64,000 bases of DNA from an uncultured Sphingomonadaceae bacterium. GTDB lineage: Bacteria > Pseudomonadota > Alphaproteobacteria > Sphingomonadales > Sphingomonadaceae. Below the pieces are notes generated by a model that was not told the origin of the DNA, searched no databases, and saw only the letters and a list, made by a program, of their open reading frames with translations. How positions within the stretch are numbered: position 1 is the first letter of the stretch; each line of letters begins with the position of its first letter. The stretch spans positions 124,001 through 188,000 of the forward strand of contig CANLSQ010000002.1 of the NCBI GenBank assembly GCA_947493955.1. Reading direction: 5' to 3'. This document shows positions 62,507 through 64,000 of the stretch, one piece after another. The translations under genes were made by a program, and so were the position numbers.

Positions 62507-63339
62507 CCACCGAATTGCAAAACGCCATCGAAGCCGCCTGGGAAAAACGCGACTCGCTGAGCATCACCAGTCAGGGGCCGGAACGCGATGCGGTCAATGC
62601 CGCGCTCGCCAGCCTTGATAATGGCAGCGCCCGTGTCGCCGAAAAACAAGGCGACAATTGGGTCGTCAACCAATGGCTGAAAAAAGCGGTGCTGCTATCT
62701 TTTCGCCTGAACGACAATCAGGTCATCGAAGGACCCGGCGGCGCAAACTATTGGGACAAGGTGCCAAGCAAATTTGCCGATTGGGGCGAGAACCGTTTTC
62801 GCGAAGCCGGTTTCCGTGCCGTGCCCGGCGCGGTTGTACGCCAAGGCTCGCATATCGGCCGCAATACCGTGCTGATGCCAAGTTTCGTTAACATCGGTGC
62901 CTTTGTTGATGAAGGTACCATGATCGACACCTGGGCTACCGTCGGCAGCTGTGCGCAGATTGGCAAGAATGTCCATATTTCCGGTGGCGCCGGCATTGGC
63001 GGCGTCCTTGAACCATTGCAGGCAGGCCCTGTGATCATCGAAGACGGCGCGTTTATCGGGGCGCGCAGCGAAGTTGCAGAAGGCGTGCGCGTGGGCGAGG
63101 GCGCTGTGCTCTCTATGGGTGTTTATCTCGGCGCATCTACCAAGATAATCGACCGAGTAACCGGCAAGGTTCACATCGGCGAAGTTCCGCCTTATGCTGT
63201 TGTTGTACCGGGCGCGACACCGCCCAAGGCCAATATTGATGGCGTCCCCGGCCCATCGCTTTATTGCGCCGTGATCGTCAAAACCGTTGATGCGCAAACG
63301 CGCTCGAAGACCGGGATTAATGAACTGCTGAGGGACTGA
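62503..63339 (+). CDS. dapD: 2,3,4,5-tetrahydropyridine-2,6-dicarboxylate N-succinyltransferase
   Basis: 278 residues. An N-terminal helical domain precedes left-handed beta-helix hexapeptide repeats ([55 protein letters not shown]), then [11 protein letters not shown]. DapD succinylates the lysine-pathway intermediate leading to meso-diaminopimelate, which the cell needs for peptidoglycan (see Pal, Mpl and LdcA in this window) and lysine. The next gene starts within its stop codon. Confidence 0.96.
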   Translation: MTTELQNAIEAAWEKRDSLSITSQGPERDAVNAALASLDNGSARVAEKQGDNWVVNQWLKKAVLLSFRLNDNQVIEGPGGANYWDKVPSKFADWGENRFREAGFRAVPGAVVRQGSHIGRNTVLMPSFVNIGAFVDEGTMIDTWATVGSCAQIGKNVHISGGAGIGGVLEPLQAGPVIIEDGAFIGARSEVAEGVRVGEGAVLSMGVYLGASTKIIDRVTGKVHIGEVPPYAVVVPGATPPKANIDGVPGPSLYCAVIVKTVDAQTRSKTGINELLRD

Positions 63340-64000
63340 TGAACATACCGGTGAACCAGGTCAAAACCACATTGGGGGCAAATGACCACCCCTATCGTAA
63401 TGGCGCCTGGACACCGGTATTTGAAGAACTGGACACCGATCGGCTTGAAGTTATCGGGGCGATCCCGCCGGATATAGACGGCGTTTACATCCGCAACACC
63501 GAAAACCCGGTGCATGACAGTATCGGCCGCTATCATCCCTTTGACGGCGACGGCATGATACATGCCCTTCGCATAAGGAACGGCAAGGTCAGCTATCGCA
63601 ACCGCTTTGTCCGCACCAAGGGATTTGAGGCCGAGCAGGAGGCGGGTGAACCTCTATGGGTCGGGATCATGGGCAGGCCCAGCGATTCCAAACGGCCTGG
63701 CTGGGGCGCGCATGGCAGCGTGAAGGATAGCAGCTCGACCGACGTTGTCGTCCATGCCAGGAAAATCCTCTCCACCTTTTACCAGTGCGGCGAAGGCTAT
63801 CAGCTTGACCCGGAAACACTGGAAACATTGGGCACCGCAGACTGGGTGCCGGAAGACGGCATCTCGGCCCATCCCAAAGTGGATGAGAAAACCGGCGAGT
63901 TATTGTTCTTTAATTACAGCACCAAGGCGCCCTATCTCCACTATGGCGTCGTCGGCCCGGATGATCAGCTCAAGCATTTCATTCCGGTCGAATTGCCCGG
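63339..64000 (+). CDS. Carotenoid oxygenase family protein, N-terminal part (3' end outside window)
   Basis: About 220 residues are visible and the frame is open to the window end. Family features: an N-terminal GVYIRNTENPVHDSIGRYHPFDGDGMIHAL segment, with a His typical of the beta-propeller core, and WVPEDGISAHPKVDEKTGEL, whose His is an expected iron ligand. These non-heme iron dioxygenases cleave carotenoids or stilbene-type lignin fragments; sphingomonads have both. The start overlaps the dapD stop by one base (TGATG). The remaining two His ligands would lie beyond the window. Confidence 0.85.
   Translation, partial: MNIPVNQVKTTLGANDHPYRNGAWTPVFEELDTDRLEVIGAIPPDIDGVYIRNTENPVHDSIGRYHPFDGDGMIHALRIRNGKVSYRNRFVRTKGFEAEQEAGEPLWVGIMGRPSDSKRPGWGAHGSVKDSSSTDVVVHARKILSTFYQCGEGYQLDPETLETLGTADWVPEDGISAHPKVDEKTGELLFFNYSTKAPYLHYGVVGPDDQLKHFIPVELP

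Noticed and set aside
1-64000. tRNA, rRNA, CRISPR array, IS element, prophage or toxin-antitoxin pair
   Set aside because: None was recognised on either strand by eye; small or degenerate copies could be missed without a covariance or profile search.

Overview
This 64 kb window looks like ordinary chromosome of an alphaproteobacterium of the order Sphingomonadales (Sphingopyxis/Sphingorhabdus/Parasphingorhabdus-like). The evidence is gene content rather than any marker-gene search: a split cobalamin-dependent methionine synthase, an N-terminally extended ribosomal protein S9, type-2 CtaA, a DUF1489 protein, several TTG/GTG starts, an AT-moderate coding style, and many exported small proteins and lipoproteins. 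I saw no rRNA, tRNA, CRISPR array, insertion sequence or prophage. About 70 genes fill the window, in both orientations, with many 1-4 bp overlaps indicating operons.

Layout. 1-3.5 kb: cytochrome cbb3 oxidase maturation operon (ccoG C-terminus, ccoH, ccoI, ccoS) followed by a small Cys-containing exported protein. 3.6-8.2 kb: sterol-desaturase-type hydroxylase, rpoZ, phospholipase-D-type cardiolipin synthase, a lipoprotein with class A beta-lactamase motifs, and two small lipoproteins. 8.4-14.6 kb: a SAM-cycle operon headed by an ArsR-methyltransferase regulator, then metF and metH in two pieces, with an unrelated membrane protein wedged between the two metH parts. 14.7-22.1 kb: exported beta-helix protein, exported alkaline-phosphatase-type enzyme, DsbD-like transmembrane thiol reductase with an exported redoxin, an orphan protein, and an exported methyltransferase. 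22.2-30.5 kb: uvrB, DUF3617 lipoprotein, class-C-type serine hydrolase, two tandem VOC proteins, exported M20 amidohydrolase, DksA-type zinc finger protein, ferric-reductase-like membrane protein, and an ArsR/SRPBCC pair. 30.6-35 kb: the complete tol-pal cluster (ybgC, tolQ, tolR, tolA, tolB, pal). 35-43.2 kb: small beta-rich protein, exported double M16 peptidase, PmtA-like methyltransferase, monooxygenase-fold protein, MFS transporter, and an archaeal-style CDC48 ATPase. 43.4-49.7 kb: a regulatory intergenic region, GcvA-like LysR regulator, peptidoglycan recycling pair (Mpl-like ligase and LD-carboxypeptidase, divergent), CMD-family protein, YghU, lipoprotein, cyclophilin. 49.8-57.3 kb: mgtE, GNAT acetyltransferase, a probably Fur-controlled small protein, DUF1489, rplM-rpsI, cutA-ctaA, and a MerC/Zur zinc-linked pair. 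57.4-64 kb: dxs, subtilase autotransporter-like lipoprotein, HAD nucleotidase, dapD, and the start of a carotenoid-oxygenase-family gene cut by the window end.

The most interesting material is regulatory. Three separate regulators (ArsR-methyltransferase, small ArsR, Zur-like Fur) have predicted promoters whose -10 boxes sit only 6-9 bases before the start codon, so their mRNAs are probably leaderless or nearly so; in two of them a palindromic operator fills the -35/-10 spacer. Upstream of the CDC48 gene there is a textbook intrinsic terminator on the minus strand with no gene in front of it, preceded by CU-rich anti-Shine-Dalgarno-like segments: a candidate small RNA or an attenuator. A second orphan terminator lies at 53.2 kb on the plus strand. 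A near-consensus Fur box (16/19) overlaps the promoter of a protein of unknown function, and a Zur-like box precedes the MerC gene. All functional names come from reading motifs and context; no database search was run.
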